Of a stretch of 8,241 nt of DNA, positions 1-5,790 are shown one piece after another. Numbering within the stretch: the stretch's first letter is position 1; the number at the start of each line of letters is the position of its first letter. The notes under the pieces are model-generated. The model was not told the DNA's origin. It made no database searches and saw only the letters and a list, made by a program, of their open reading frames with translations. The stretch lies in the NCBI GenBank assembly GCA_021831005.1, contig JAKBNO010000081.1:1-8241 (forward strand), given 5' to 3'. The position numbers were made by a program, and so were the translations under genes. This stretch comes from Thermoplasmata archaeon (GTDB lineage Archaea; Thermoplasmatota; Thermoplasmata; Thermoplasmatales; GCA-001856825).

Positions 1-915
1 CAGTTTACCGTAGAGTTCTGATAGTTCAAACTGCAACCCCTCCTGCTTCCCCAGGGGCTGGTCAAAAAGCATCTTCGACTTCAGATGCTCCCTCCCCATG
101 TCCAGAGCTTCTAGTGCGGCACCATTGCACGCTGCTGCAACGTATATCCTTGCGATATTGAACCCTTCCATTATTATGCGGAATCCCTGTCCGATCTCTC
201 CCACCCTGTACTTATCATCCAGATCCAAATTGTTAAAAGAAAAACCACCGGTTGACAGGCCTTCCCTGGCAATATTATTGAAAACGGTAGTTGATATTTC
301 GTTGTTCAGTTTTCCGTCAGTGCCCTTGATCATGAATGCAAATGTAGTGAATGCCTTTGACCCAGCATTCTTATCTCCCGTTCTTAGAAGCGTCAGGAAG
401 CCGCCTCCGCCCGAGAGATTAAGTGCTTCCCTAACTCCACTGATGTATACCTTTTCTCCAGATACTGACCAACCATTCCCCTTTCTCACGGCATTTGATT
501 TCTCGTTCATCACGTCAGAGCCGCCCGATGGTTCGGTCGACCCTATTCCCATGAACGTCCTCCCTTTTACTATGGAAGGAAGCATTTCTTCCTTGATCTC
601 CTCTGAACCGTATTTTTCAAGCATTGCGGGCCATCCGTTCAGAAGAAGCACATAGACTGGGAGGGCCATGGAAACATCCCCCCTAGCTAATTCCTCAACA
701 ATTGTAGCCATTTGAGAAATGGAGCCGCCTGCTCCCCCGTATTTCTCAGATACGGTGAATCCGATAAAACCTGCATCGGCCGCCTTTTGAATTATATCTT
801 CTGGAATATTGTTGGTGTAGGAAATCTTGTCTCTCTTGGGAGTCACATATTTCTGGACGAATTCCCTCGCATTTTCCCTTATAAGTCGATCTTCTTCTGA
901 GGTGCTAAAGTCCAT
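1..915 (-). CDS. Acyl-CoA dehydrogenase, N-terminal 305 residues (C-terminus beyond window)
   Basis: An FAD-dependent acyl-CoA dehydrogenase would oxidise acyl-CoA to trans-2-enoyl-CoA, passing electrons to an electron-transfer flavoprotein in the cytoplasm. The frame is open from an ATG at 915 to the left edge. Residues 1-115 form the helical N-terminal domain, including KYGGAGGSI near 59-66. Residues 125-136 (GSTEPSGGSDVM) match the family signature in the beta domain closely, with Ser where a hydrophobic residue is usual. Residues 155-160 (KVYISG) and the helix with GQGF (242-245) and Arg256 are typical. MLFDQPLGKQ (282-291) resembles the conserved R-x-x-F-G-x-P-x-x-x-Q segment. The usual family length is about 380-400, so the C-terminal quarter with the catalytic Glu lies outside the window. 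An ATG ten bases upstream is out of frame and stops quickly. The family call is firm; the chain-length preference cannot be read. Confidence 0.95.
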   Translation of the reverse strand, partial: MDFSTSEEDRLIRENAREFVQKYVTPKRDKISYTNNIPEDIIQKAADAGFIGFTVSEKYGGAGGSISQMATIVEELARGDVSMALPVYVLLLNGWPAMLEKYGSEEIKEEMLPSIVKGRTFMGIGSTEPSGGSDVMNEKSNAVRKGNGWSVSGEKVYISGVREALNLSGGGGFLTLLRTGDKNAGSKAFTTFAFMIKGTDGKLNNEISTTVFNNIAREGLSTGGFSFNNLDLDDKYRVGEIGQGFRIIMEGFNIARIYVAAACNGAALEALDMGREHLKSKMLFDQPLGKQEGLQFELSELYGKL

Positions 916-939
916 TGTTATCCATTAGTGATTGATTCT

Positions 940-950
940 AAATATTTTAA
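940..950 (-). promoter_or_regulatory. TATA-like box of the acyl-CoA dehydrogenase gene
   Basis: The minus strand reads TTAAAATATTT here, centred about 30 bases before the ATG at 915. No Shine-Dalgarno lies near the start. This spacing fits an archaeal TBP/TFB promoter giving a leaderless or nearly leaderless transcript. It is called from base composition and spacing only. Confidence 0.5.
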
Positions 951-1008
951 TTCTAAACTTCAAAATGAAACTGTTTAGAAATTCGTTATACTTTTATCAT
1001 TAATTCAG

Positions 1009-1095
1009 AAAAAAAAATCAAATCCTACAGGGGAGGTTTTAGATCGTGGAGGAAGAGATCTTAGATAGGAATCTTTTCCCCCAACCCGGTAGGAT
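1009..1095 (-). terminator. Long inverted repeat followed by a T9 tract, terminator-like 3' region
   Basis: ATCCTAC at 1022-1028 is complementary to GTAGGAT at 1089-1095. After one mismatch the pairing continues with three more G-C pairs. On the minus strand the second arm is followed within a few bases by nine T residues (1017-1009). This lies about 45-130 bases past the stop codon of the cupredoxin-like gene and before the acyl-CoA dehydrogenase promoter, so it could end that transcript. The loop between the arms is about 60 bases, long for a simple terminator. It could instead be a structured 3' UTR or a short terminal-inverted-repeat element. Confidence 0.35.
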
Positions 1096-1138
1096 CATTT
1101 AGCTTTTGCTGGTTCTGATTTTCTCTGTGTCAGTTTGC

Positions 1139-1816
1139 TCAGTGAACGGATACCGTTCCTGCCATCCACCCATTTGTGTTCATCGCGCCTTCCCATCCAC
1201 TCGAACCTGTACCGCAAGCAACTTCGCATTGCCAGGAGTATGTCCCTGAAGCAAGAGTGAATGATGCCTGGATCACGCTTGACTCGACTATGGGTATGTT
1301 CAATACTTCTTTGCTACCATTGAATACCGTGAATGTGTGAGCTATTATGTTAGGATTAACAGATGCAACCTGCTGGCTGCCGTTAACTGCGATCTGACTT
1401 CCACTGTTCGTGGAATTGATGTTGGTGTTGTTGTAAATGGTCTCTTTTCCATTCAATGTTCCAGTTACATTGGCGTATATCGAAGCAACAGATCCATTTC
1501 CGTCATCATAGTTGATTATTGTAAGGTCGATCTGTCTATTTGCTGGGAGAGATATGTTAGAAGTAGATTCGAGAGTTCCATTGTTCAGCAAAAAGAACGC
1601 AGGTTGTGCCCCTACCGTACTATTGTATATGTTATTTGTAGTGATCACCATTACCAGCGAGTATGGGGCAGCGCTTGCCGGTCCCGTGTTCCCTTGGGAG
1701 TGTTCTATAGGGGCATTTGTCATAAAATAGCCTGCAAAAAGACCCGTACCTATTCCCACTGCGATTATCGCAACTACGGCTGCAACCGCAAGGGCATTAG
1801 AGATGTTTGATTTCAA
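1139..1816 (-). CDS. Membrane-anchored cupredoxin / cytochrome oxidase subunit II-like protein
   Basis: The protein is 225 residues if it starts at the TTG at 1816. It opens with LKSNISNA, then one hydrophobic segment (about residues 8-32), then a long Asn/Ser/Thr-rich domain with about nine N-x-S/T sequons, as expected for a glycosylated protein facing the acidic exterior. The C-terminal part looks cupredoxin-like: AHTFTV (His160) and a final hairpin beginning WQCEVACG (Cys197, Cys201). The C-x3-C-G spacing recalls the CuA site of oxidase subunit II, but the His expected three residues after Cys201-Gly is Ser, and Met212, Met218 and C-terminal His225 follow later. It may be a respiratory electron carrier or oxidase-linked subunit; that role is inferred. 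The frame also extends to a TTG at 1882, which would add a Cys/Thr-rich stretch covering the palindrome and TATA box. I think this extension is untranslated. The stop is TGA. Confidence 0.75.
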   Translation of the reverse strand: MKSNISNALAVAAVVAIIAVGIGTGLFAGYFMTNAPIEHSQGNTGPASAAPYSLVMVITTNNIYNSTVGAQPAFFLLNNGTLESTSNISLPANRQIDLTIINYDDGNGSVASIYANVTGTLNGKETIYNNTNINSTNSGSQIAVNGSQQVASVNPNIIAHTFTVFNGSKEVLNIPIVESSVIQASFTLASGTYSWQCEVACGTGSSGWEGAMNTNGWMAGTVSVH

Positions 1817-1850
1817 TTTAATCCCCGTTAAAGAATTATATCGTTGGTTA

Positions 1851-1859
1851 TCTTTTATC
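1851..1859 (-). promoter_or_regulatory. TATA-like box of the cupredoxin-like gene
   Basis: The minus strand reads GATAAAAGA, about 39 bases before the TTG at 1816. A start site some 25 bases downstream would leave a leader of roughly a dozen bases carrying the purine-rich stretch GGGGAT just before the TTG. A second A/T element (GATATAAT, near 1836-1843) is closer to the start and would suit a leaderless transcript less well. Confidence 0.4.
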
Positions 1860-1860
1860 G

Positions 1861-1876
1861 TGCACGTACACGTGCA
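1861..1876. promoter_or_regulatory. 16-base palindrome beside the TATA box, candidate operator
   Basis: TGCACGT-AC-ACGTGCA is a perfect inverted repeat with 7-base arms and a 2-base spacer. It sits directly upstream of the TATA-like box of the cupredoxin-like gene, where the TFB recognition element would be. That position suits a dimeric regulator acting on this promoter, but no regulator gene is visible in the window. Confidence 0.45.
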
Positions 1877-2021
1877 TCCCAACTTATACTAATCCTAGTT
1901 CTTGAGTGCATGGAAACGGCAATTTTCCTCCATATTATGGCCTAAATGCCTTAACTCTTGGAATGAAGCCTCAATTTTTTTGGCACCGCGAAATCAAAAC
2001 CGTGTAATGATGCACAAGAAG

Positions 2022-2028
2022 TTAAATT
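2022..2028 (+). promoter_or_regulatory. TATA box of tRNA-Leu
   Basis: TTAAATT is centred 26 bases before the first base of the mature tRNA, the standard spacing for an archaeal promoter. Transcription would start at or very near the 5' end of the tRNA. Confidence 0.55.
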
Positions 2029-2050
2029 CAGAAGAAACATTTGCCCCAAC

Positions 2051-2135
2051 GCGGGGGTTGCCGAGCCAGGTTAAAGGTACCAGACTTAAGATCTGGTTCC
2101 GTAGGGATTCGGGGGTTCAAATCCCCTCCCCCGCA
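2051..2135 (+). tRNA. tRNA-Leu, anticodon UAA
   Basis: An 85-base class II tRNA reading UUA codons. The acceptor stem is GCGGGGG (2051-2057) with CCCCCGC (2128-2134), and A2135 is the discriminator. The anticodon stem CCAGA/TCTGG encloses the loop CTTAAGA, placing the anticodon TAA at 2087-2089. A long variable arm at 2097-2110 (TCC paired with GGA) marks it as leucine or serine class; the anticodon makes it leucine. The T arm is GGGGG-TTCAAAT-CCCCT with one G-T pair. The D arm contains GCCGAGCCAGGTTAAAGGT. There is no intron and CCA is not encoded, as is usual in archaea. Confidence 0.97.
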
Positions 2136-2389
2136 TGGGAAAATAGGTGTATGCGTTACCGCAATTCAATTCTGGTTTTACAGAGAGTATATAAAGAGAC
2201 ATTAAAAAATTACAATTGAGAATTTCGAATAAGTTACTTAGGCACTGTAATTAAACGTCTATTGTAACAACTGCAATTACACTCGATAATTGATACTAAT
2301 GAATATTATTTCATGAACGGAGACTGTTAGGCCCCTTTACGTGTTGATTCCAAGATTTGTAAAATCGTCATATTGATTGGAGAAAATCG
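2136..2389. other. Intergenic stretch without a recognised gene
   Basis: I find no convincing reading frame here. The stretch contains a weak T-rich patch after the tRNA (near 2175-2179), a strong TATA-like element with no gene at the usual distance (2188-2195), and an imperfect inverted repeat, ACTGTAATT (2244-2252) against AATTACACT (2275-2283). An unannotated RNA or a long leader for the gene at 2417 is possible but not shown. Confidence 0.5.
2188..2195 (+). promoter_or_regulatory. Strong orphan TATA box (TATATAAA)
   Basis: TATATAAA in a purine-rich setting matches the archaeal TATA consensus well. Transcription would be expected to start around 2218-2222, about 195 bases before the ATG at 2417. 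No open frame of useful length starts there. It may drive a small RNA or a long-leader transcript, or be chance in A/T-rich DNA. Confidence 0.35.
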
Positions 2390-2396
2390 TATATAT
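2390..2396 (+). promoter_or_regulatory. TATA box of the 149-residue membrane protein gene
   Basis: TATATAT is centred 24 bases before the ATG at 2417, consistent with a leaderless transcript. A GGTGGT sequence (2397-2402) lies too far upstream of the ATG to be a good ribosome-binding site. Confidence 0.5.
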
Positions 2397-2416
2397 GGTG
2401 GTTTAATGAATAATCG

Positions 2417-2869
2417 ATGGACATTAAGAACCAATCAGCAGCAAAGATAACATCAATATTCGTAGTTCTTGAGGCTGCCTTTCTGTACTACACAGTCGGG
2501 CTAATGGCTGTCGGTTATCGTCTTGGACGCGTACTGACTGGTTGGAAAGTAATCGAAGGTCATTTTATATATTATAATCCACTCAAATATTTCTTAGGTC
2601 TTGGCTACATGCTCAGGACACTCTTCCCGCAGTACTATTATTTTTGGTACCAATATCCCGTACCAGTAATTTTCCGTTCGACATCAAATCAAACGGTCGC
2701 ATCAACTAATTTCATGTCTGCGTTATGGATTGGTCTAATAATAGCAGCAATTATAACTGCGGTCGTGTATGCGATCAAGCTCAAAGGTATAATGAAAGCT
2801 ATTCCGAAGGCACCACTATCGACAGGGGAAAGGGAGTTATCAGTCAAGAAGAAAAGCATAGATTAATCA
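2417..2869 (+). CDS. Membrane protein of unknown function, two predicted transmembrane segments
   Basis: I do not recognise this 149-residue protein. It has a hydrophobic segment at about residues 11-34. A loop follows that is rich in Tyr, Phe and Trp, with a dense aromatic patch at 73-80 (YYYFWYQY). A second hydrophobic segment spans about 101-120 (SALWIGLIIAAIITAVVYAI). The C-terminus is strongly basic (KLKGIMK, then KKK near the end), so it probably sits in the cytoplasm with the aromatic loop outside. There are no Cys residues and no catalytic motif. An in-frame TAA just upstream supports the ATG at 2417; the stop is the TAA at 2864-2866 or its immediate surroundings. A decayed copy of the C-terminal part follows about 50 bases later, so the family has been duplicated. 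The gene is probably real because the relic shares its protein sequence with many silent differences. Confidence 0.7.
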
Positions 2870-2915
2870 AAGAAGATTTTACGCTTGACCTTGTTACAGA
2901 ATAGTCGATAGAATA

Positions 2916-3017
2916 TCCGCCCTGGTCATCGAAGCGATCGTGAAGGCCATTATCTACGCCATTAAACTCAAAAGTGTTTCTCAACCGCTCAAAATAACAT
3001 CTTCGCTCGGTTTGTAA
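2916..3017 (+). pseudogene. Decayed C-terminal copy of the adjacent membrane protein
   Basis: This frame, ending in the TAA at 3015-3017, reads SALVIEAIVKAIIYAIKLK and continues to SSLGL. The intact neighbour reads SALWIGLIIAAII, then TAVVYAIKLK. The two share SAL, the hydrophobic run and YAIKLK, with a gap of about four residues in the relic. No start codon or N-terminal part is present upstream. Many base differences between the copies fall at third codon positions, suggesting both were under protein-level selection before one was broken. It is most likely the remnant of a tandem paralogue. Confidence 0.6.
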
Positions 3018-3018
3018 T

Positions 3019-3337
3019 TCACTTTCTAACCTTAACTCGTCATTTTTTACTTAATATGTCTAGATTTATCTTAAGATCCTGGACAAGTTCCTTAGCATTC
3101 TTCGGTATCTCTACAAGAATCTCCTGCTATCCAAGATCGTAGATCTTGATCCTTGACAGTACGAGGAGAACATCCCCGACGCTGTATTTTCCATCGATCA
3201 TGTTAAGAATCTGGAAATGCAGGTATAAGGAGAGAAGGTTCATCTTAAGACAGCTTAAGTGGCTCTGAAATTCATACTCTTATGGACTGTCCTAAACAAT
3301 TCTGTTTTGCTTACGAGTTAGGTCTTCTAGAAAGAGA
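3019..3337. mobile_element. Insertion-sequence remnant with imperfect terminal inverted repeats
   Basis: The left end, read on the minus strand, is ACGAGTTAAGGT followed by TAGAAAGTGA (3040-3019). The right end on the plus strand is ACGAGTTAGGT, four extra bases, then TAGAAAGAGA (3313-3337). The two match as an inverted repeat with one single-base gap and one four-base gap. Between them lies the C-terminal part of a transposase-like reading frame whose stop codon touches the left repeat. Most of a transposase gene is missing, so this looks like an internally deleted, dead copy. The exact ends and any target-site duplication are uncertain. Confidence 0.45.
3040..3243 (-). pseudogene. C-terminal remnant of a DDE-type transposase (IS1634/IS4-like), interrupted by an amber codon
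   Basis: On the minus strand a frame starting at ATG 3243 reads 38 codons (containing LLSLYLHFQILN and KYSVGDVLLVLSRIKIYDLG), then TAG at 3129-3127. It continues in the same frame for 28 codons (QEILVEIPKNAKEL, then LDILSKK) to TGA at 3042-3040. The unbroken sense on both sides of the TAG shows one former gene. The pattern of an LSRIK..Y.LG block followed by a VEIPK.A.EL block resembles my recollection of the C-termini of IS1634/IS4-type archaeal transposases, which are normally over 400 residues. The N-terminal majority, including the catalytic Asp residues, is absent. The family name is from memory; the pseudogene status is directly visible. Confidence 0.55.
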
Positions 3338-3364
3338 GGAGAGAATGTTGTGAATTATTATTTC

Positions 3365-5035
3365 TCACGGTCCGTGGGACAGTCTCTTCCTCAATTCATC
3401 CTTCAGTGCCTTTCCTACGGGATTTCTTGGAATCGATGCTATCACTTCCACCCTCTCGGGCCACTTGTAGATTGCAACTTCATTCGCCTTCATGATACCC
3501 TTAACTTCCTCGAGTCCCACCTTTTCTCCTGCTCTAGGAACCACAAAGAGACACACCTTCTCTCCAAGTACCTCATCGGGCAAGGGAACCGCGGCTGCGT
3601 CAGCAATTCTTGGATCCCTCTTGGCAATGTCCTCAATTTCCGCAGAGCTTATGTTGAAGCCTCCGCGTATTATGATGTCTTTCAGACGGTCAAAGAATGC
3701 TATCCTGTCTTTCGAGACAATCGTGAACAAATCCCCTGTGTGGAAAAACCCGTCTTTGTCGAAGACATTTCTCGTCAGATCGGGTTGATTGTAGTACTCT
3801 GGGATGGTGAATGGACTGCGGAAGCAAAGTTCACCAACGCTTCCTATTTCGGTGATTTCTCTTTCCGTATTTGGATCAATTATCTTTGTTTCAGTGGCCT
3901 TGAAAAAGGGTATATCTTCCATCTTACCCGGGCCTGGCCAAGGAAAGCTTCTCGCTCTATCTGAAAGATCTTGTACCGTGTCTTTAGTGGAGAAGAGCCC
4001 AGTCCCCTCATTCTGCCCCCACACGTTGATGGACTCTATTCCCCATCTCTTCTTGAATTCCAGGAAGGTCCAGGGTGGTGGAGGGGCAGATCCCTGAACG
4101 AAGAACTCGGTCGCACTCAGGTCAAATTTATCCACGTCTGGATGCTTGAGCATTGCCACTGCCACCGCTGGCGGTGCCAGGGTGAAGTTGACTTTCTCTC
4201 CTACCAGTTGCTTGAGGTATAAGACTGGATCAAAAGGATGGTGAAGGACAAAGGTACCCGCAACCATTAGCCAGGGTACGATTCCTACTCCTATCCCGGT
4301 CATGTTCACGAGTGGTGCAGGATTCATAACAACGGCTCCATCACTCAAAATTCCACCCTTAAATTCTTTCCTAAAGAAGAATCTGAGAAATCCCCAGTTG
4401 TTGTGACTCATAGGACAGGCTTTTGGCTCCTTCTCGGTTCCTGAGGTCCACTCTATCACAGCAACATCATCTCCCTGAACTCTACTTGTGGCCCTATCTA
4501 ATTCAGGTGAGACGGCTTCATTTGACATTGCCTCTCTTATTTCTGAAAGTGAGAGCAATGTAGGAGCTGGTAAACTCCTGATACCTAGATTCTTCACCAT
4601 TTCAAGATGGTCAAAGTTCTTGAAATTCATGGAAACGTACATCGATGCTCTAGTGGTCTCAAACACACTCGCAAGTTCGTGAGCTCTCCACTGCACCGGA
4701 ACTGGCGATATTATCCCCCCTAACCGCCAAACTGCCAAATATATTGTCAGTAGTTCGTTTATGTTAGGGAGCTGGATCACCATTACATTATCTCTTTCAA
4801 AACCCTTACGCAGCAAAAAAGAAGATAATCTGTCAACCCTTTCCTTAAGTTCCCTATAAGTTATCCTTTCATCTTTTAACCCAACAAGAGCTTCCTTGTT
4901 CGGTGGGTCTACAATTGCAGTTCTGTCGGGATTCCTAGAAACGTTGTCAAGAAATATTCCTATGAGTGTCTTGTTATCCCACCATCCTTCCCTGATGTAT
5001 TTTTCGATTCTTTCCTTAGAAACAAGAACGACCAT
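3365..5035 (-). CDS. Acyl-CoA synthetase (AMP-forming), ANL superfamily
   Basis: A 556-residue adenylate-forming enzyme that would activate a carboxylic acid with ATP to an acyl-AMP and then form the CoA thioester, in the cytoplasm. The ANL motifs are in order. The phosphate loop TSGTEKEPKAC is at 197-207, WGQNEGTG at 339-346 contains the conserved Glu343, HTGD is at 432-435, the hinge region DRLKDIIIRGG is at 449-459, and the C-terminal GK (Lys542 in RNPVGKALK) carries the adenylation lysine. The phosphate loop departs from the usual T-S-G-T-T-G-x-P-K-G: Glu and Lys replace the second Thr and Gly, and Ala replaces the last Gly. The length and complete motif set indicate a working enzyme for a medium-chain, cyclic or branched acid, but the substrate cannot be read. 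The AhpD-like gene lies upstream on the same strand with a 68-base gap. The start at 5035 has a well-placed TATA box; the stop is TGA. Confidence 0.93.
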   Translation of the reverse strand: MVVLVSKERIEKYIREGWWDNKTLIGIFLDNVSRNPDRTAIVDPPNKEALVGLKDERITYRELKERVDRLSSFLLRKGFERDNVMVIQLPNINELLTIYLAVWRLGGIISPVPVQWRAHELASVFETTRASMYVSMNFKNFDHLEMVKNLGIRSLPAPTLLSLSEIREAMSNEAVSPELDRATSRVQGDDVAVIEWTSGTEKEPKACPMSHNNWGFLRFFFRKEFKGGILSDGAVVMNPAPLVNMTGIGVGIVPWLMVAGTFVLHHPFDPVLYLKQLVGEKVNFTLAPPAVAVAMLKHPDVDKFDLSATEFFVQGSAPPPPWTFLEFKKRWGIESINVWGQNEGTGLFSTKDTVQDLSDRARSFPWPGPGKMEDIPFFKATETKIIDPNTEREITEIGSVGELCFRSPFTIPEYYNQPDLTRNVFDKDGFFHTGDLFTIVSKDRIAFFDRLKDIIIRGGFNISSAEIEDIAKRDPRIADAAAVPLPDEVLGEKVCLFVVPRAGEKVGLEEVKGIMKANEVAIYKWPERVEVIASIPRNPVGKALKDELRKRLSHGP

Positions 5036-5059
5036 AGAATGAATATTAAACTCTTCACA

Positions 5060-5070
5060 TTAATATCTTT
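5060..5070 (-). promoter_or_regulatory. TATA box of the acyl-CoA synthetase gene
   Basis: The minus strand reads AAAGATATTAA, centred about 29 bases before the ATG at 5035. This supports a separate, probably leaderless transcript for the ligase rather than dependence on the AhpD-like gene upstream. Confidence 0.5.
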
Positions 5071-5103
5071 TTAGTGGATTTTCTCATGAACCCGAAAGAG
5101 CGG

Positions 5104-5595
5104 TCAGGTTTTCCTATTTTCAAAATATCCAGGCATAGATCCGATGAGTTTCTTGTTTCTATAGAGCCCTGAAGTTCCTCCGGTGGATATCATCAATCTA
5201 TTCCAGCAGTTTATGATATTGACGGCCATAATCAATGCAACATAATGATGATCGTTGAATTCCTTTCTCACCCTTTGGTACAGGTCCTCAGTCACTTCTC
5301 TCTTTGAGACTTCAGTAAGTGCTTCGGTGAATTCAAGGGCTACCCTTTCTCTAGCCGAAAAGAAAGGCGACTCTCTCCATACAGAGACGCAATTTATTTT
5401 CTGTACTGAATCTCCATCTGCTATCGCATCTTGCGTGTGCATATCGACACAGAATGCACATCCGTTGATCTGCGAAGCTCTCAAGTAGATTATATTGCGA
5501 AGGGAGACTTCCAGACCAGACTTCTTTACAAAATCAGTCATTTGGTAAATTCCCTTATCCGACTCCGGTGCGACTTCATCATAATTCATCCACAT
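5104..5595 (-). CDS. AhpD-like carboxymuconolactone decarboxylase family protein
   Basis: A 163-residue, all-helical cytoplasmic protein of the CMD/AhpD family, whose redox-active members use a CxxC pair to reduce peroxides or peroxiredoxins. Residues 39-53 (LRASQINGCAFCVDM, then His) carry the motif Cys46-x2-Cys49-x3-His53 in the usual setting. Downstream, VWRESPFFSARER (72-84) and IINCWNRL (127-134) are typical of the family's C-terminal helices. The length and the N-terminal MNYDEVAPE-like opening fit stand-alone members. Two ATG codons compete, 5595 and 5589. AAAGGAG at 5614-5608 is 12 bases before the first and 18 before the second, slightly favouring 5595. The gene diverges from the plus-strand gene at 5814 and precedes the acyl-CoA synthetase. 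A peroxidase-type role beside lipid catabolism is an inference; the physiological reductant is unknown. Confidence 0.92.
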   Translation of the reverse strand: MWMNYDEVAPESDKGIYQMTDFVKKSGLEVSLRNIIYLRASQINGCAFCVDMHTQDAIADGDSVQKINCVSVWRESPFFSARERVALEFTEALTEVSKREVTEDLYQRVRKEFNDHHYVALIMAVNIINCWNRLMISTGGTSGLYRNKKLIGSMPGYFENRKT

Positions 5596-5607
5596 GATAT
5601 CAACAAA

Positions 5608-5614
5608 CTCCTTT
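5608..5614 (-). promoter_or_regulatory. Shine-Dalgarno-like site of the AhpD-like gene
   Basis: The minus strand reads AAAGGAG, 12 bases before the ATG at 5595. It is one of the few clear Shine-Dalgarno-like sequences in the window and implies a leadered mRNA, consistent with the upstream TATA box near 5657-5662. Confidence 0.4.
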
Positions 5615-5639
5615 CAATTCAAATTCTTGCATCAAATGT

Positions 5640-5655
5640 GTCGAACTTGTTCAAC
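5640..5655. promoter_or_regulatory. Near-perfect 16-base palindrome at the AhpD-like promoter
   Basis: GTCGAAC-TT-GTTCAAC has 7-base arms with one mismatch. It lies just downstream of the minus-strand TATA box (TTTAAA, 5662-5657) and before the expected transcription start near 5633. That is where a repressor would block transcription of the AhpD-like gene. No regulator is encoded nearby. Confidence 0.4.
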
Positions 5656-5656
5656 C

Positions 5657-5662
5657 TTTAAA
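5657..5662 (-). promoter_or_regulatory. TATA box of the AhpD-like gene
   Basis: TTTAAA within CATATCTTTAAAGG on the minus strand. Transcription would start near 5633 and leave a leader of about 38 bases that carries the Shine-Dalgarno-like AAAGGAG. Confidence 0.4.
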
Positions 5663-5672
5663 GATATGTTAG

Positions 5673-5704
5673 TTGACATAACTAATGAAATTAGATCCAG
5701 TCAA
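5673..5704. promoter_or_regulatory. Nested dyad in the divergent intergenic region
   Basis: An inner dyad CTAAT-GAA-ATTAG (5682-5694) is enclosed by an outer pair TTGAC (5673-5677) and GTCAA (5700-5704), with gaps of four and five bases. It lies between the divergent AhpD-like gene and the gene at 5814. It could be a regulator site or chance symmetry in A/T-rich DNA. Confidence 0.25.
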
Positions 5705-5783
5705 ACGGATAAATTTTCCTTGCAATTTACACTAAAGTTCAAGCATTACTGCTTCAACGGTTGGCAGAATCAAATCCAGCAAG

Positions 5784-5790
5784 TTTATCT
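5784..5790 (+). promoter_or_regulatory. TATA-like element of the 202-residue protein gene
   Basis: TTTATCT is centred 27 bases before the ATG at 5814, the spacing expected for a leaderless start. A better-looking A/T element, TTATAAATT (5802-5810), ends only three bases before the ATG and is too close to serve. Confidence 0.35.

Noticed and set aside
98..655. Plus-strand open frame of 185 codons
   Set aside because: It lies opposite the acyl-CoA dehydrogenase, whose family motifs are clear on the minus strand. The plus-strand product is low-complexity Ser/Pro-rich without any motif.
1337..1810. Plus-strand frame of 157 codons
   Set aside because: It is antisense to the cupredoxin-like gene, which has a membrane anchor and Cys/His motif. 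The antisense product shows no coherent domain.
1817..1882. N-terminal extension of the cupredoxin-like gene to TTG 1882
   Set aside because: The added residues include a Cys-Thr repeat that is simply the palindrome read in frame, and they would translate the TATA box. The TTG at 1816 directly precedes the membrane anchor.
1902..2219. Plus-strand frame of 105 codons
   Set aside because: It runs straight through the tRNA-Leu gene, and the product has no recognisable features.
3127..3129. In-frame amber codon as a pyrrolysine codon
   Set aside because: The fragment is a truncated transposase tail next to degenerate repeats, so a dead gene explains it. TAG is also used, in tandem, as the stop of the 57-residue gene.
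3727..3737. CAAATCCCCT shared with the tRNA-Leu T arm, as a possible attachment site
   Set aside because: It is only 10 bases and lies within coding sequence of the intact synthetase near its HTGD motif; this is chance similarity.
3350..3964. Plus-strand frame of 204 codons
   Set aside because: It is opposite the acyl-CoA synthetase, whose ANL motifs are complete on the minus strand.
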